A stretch of DNA of 7,955 nt, from assembly GCA_003517945.1 (NCBI GenBank), contig DOZP01000006.1:2440-10394 (forward strand). Direction: 5' to 3'. Within the stretch, counting starts at the first letter, position 1, and each line of letters opens with the position of its first letter. A model generated the notes under the pieces. It was given only the letters and a program-made list of their open reading frames with translations. It searched no databases and was not told the DNA's origin. This document shows positions 7,361-7,955 of this stretch, in pieces. This stretch comes from Porphyromonadaceae bacterium (lineage in GTDB: Bacteria > Bacteroidota > Bacteroidia > Bacteroidales > Tannerellaceae). The translations under genes and the position numbers were made by a program.

Positions 7361-7372
7361 GTTAAAAATTAA
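7361..7372 (+). repeat. AT-rich leader 12-mer before susE-like start (copy 2)
   Basis: GTTAAAAATTAA is identical to the copy at 5678-5689 and again begins 23 bases before the ATG (7384). It comes directly after the terminator-like hairpin and T-run. A role in translation initiation is inferred from position. Confidence 0.4.
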
Positions 7373-7383
7373 TTTATGTAAAT

Positions 7384-7955
7384 ATGAAAATAGCAATAAT
7401 AAAACTGACAATGATGATCTCTTTAGTCTTTGCCTTTGCTGCATGTAGCAGTGACGGCGAAGTAAGAGACCTTGGCGTAACTGCTGTTAAAACACTTTAT
7501 GAACCGGATAACGGAAAATCGATCGTTTTGCAGGCGTCTGCTTCCGCCACATTATATTTTGAATGGGAACCTGCAAGAGCCGAAGATGGCGGCAGTGTAT
7601 TGTATGAAATTGTATTTGATAAAGCGGACGGAGATTTTTCAGACCCTCTCTTTATTACCACGGCTGATAACAATGGGGGCAACAATCGTGCTACGATTAC
7701 CCATAAACAACTGAACCAGATCGCAGCGATGGCGGGTGTCGAATCTTCACAACAAGGCACTTTGAAATGGACGGTCTTTTCTTCAAAAGGAATAAACCCG
7801 GTAAAAGCGGAACAGGAACGTACGCTGACCCTGACACGTCTGGCCGGATTTGCGGATATACCCGGTCAGTTGTATGTTACGGGAGACGCGACCGAAGTGG
7901 GAGGGGATGTTTCCAACGCGCTTGTTATGAGAAAAGTAGCGGATGGAGAGTTTGA
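7384..7955 (+). CDS. SusE/SusF-like outer-membrane lipoprotein (partial, cut by right edge)
   Basis: The frame from ATG 7384 is open to the window end (190 complete codons) with no stop. Residues 1-20 are a lipoprotein signal ending in the lipobox FAAC with Cys at 21, followed by SSDGE, resembling a Bacteroidetes surface-export signal. After it comes an Ig-like N-terminal domain of the SusE kind (about 28-150), with ATLYFEWEPA, SVLYEIVFDKADGDFSDPLF and TLKWTVFSSKGI. At about 163 a second unit begins, LYVTGDATEVGGDVSNAL, resembling the opening of SusE/SusF carbohydrate-binding domains (consensus remembered as GDATxxGW). Here the usual Trp after the glycine is absent. Such proteins sit on the cell surface and hold glycan near the SusCD complex. 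The gene follows the susD-like gene by 66 bases, the normal PUL position. Family assignment rests on position, lipobox and these motifs; sequence in this family diverges quickly. Confidence 0.8.
   Translation, partial: MKIAIIKLTMMISLVFAFAACSSDGEVRDLGVTAVKTLYEPDNGKSIVLQASASATLYFEWEPARAEDGGSVLYEIVFDKADGDFSDPLFITTADNNGGNNRATITHKQLNQIAAMAGVESSQQGTLKWTVFSSKGINPVKAEQERTLTLTRLAGFADIPGQLYVTGDATEVGGDVSNALVMRKVADGEF

Noticed and set aside
7767..7955. Forward open frame near the right edge in a second frame.
   Set aside because: It is an out-of-frame shadow of the SusE/F-like gene, which has a lipobox and domain motifs in the frame from 7384.
1..7955. CRISPR arrays, tRNA or rRNA genes, insertion sequences, toxin-antitoxin or phage genes.
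   Set aside because: No repeat array, RNA-gene signature, transposase or terminal repeats were seen on either strand. The coding content is fully explained by the PUL genes.

Overview
This window is the front part of a polysaccharide utilization locus (PUL) from a Bacteroidota genome, most likely of the order Bacteroidales. The evidence is an adjacent SusC/SusD pair, a SusE-like lipoprotein, a divergent sensor with periplasmic propeller repeats, start codons set in AT-rich leaders with no strong Shine-Dalgarno, and Bacteroidetes-type -7 promoter elements (TAnnTTTG). I cannot name the genus or species from sequence alone.

Layout. Bases 1-630 (minus strand) hold the N-terminal part of a periplasmic-sensing regulator, probably a hybrid two-component system (HTCS), cut by the left edge. 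Bases 631-873 are the divergent promoter region. It has one -7 element on each strand and a striking tandem direct repeat just upstream of the rightward promoter. The rightward series is: 874-2328, a GH125 family exo-alpha-1,6-mannosidase with a textbook twin-arginine (Tat) signal; 2458-5598, a SusC-like TonB-dependent glycan importer; 5701-7317, its SusD-like surface glycan-binding lipoprotein; and 7384 onward, a SusE/SusF-like lipoprotein cut by the right edge. The gaps between these genes are 129, 102 and 66 bases, and each contains a small inverted repeat. No gap exceeds 300 bases.

How the parts fit. Surface lipoproteins (SusD-like, SusE/F-like) would capture a mannose-rich glycan. The SusC-like barrel would import oligosaccharides using TonB energy. 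The GH125 enzyme would trim alpha-1,6-mannose units in the periplasm. The divergent sensor would detect a breakdown product and activate the rightward promoter. By analogy with characterised GH125-containing PULs, the target is probably alpha-mannan or a high-mannose or core N-glycan. That is inference from a single enzyme family, because any further enzymes lie outside the window.

I see no wholly new system here. The most interesting features are regulatory: a 17-bp direct repeat with a 21-bp period abutting the expected -33 position, in the geometry of AraC I1/I2 sites; hairpins between susC and susD and between susD and the susE-like gene; and an identical 12-mer at the same offset before two start codons.
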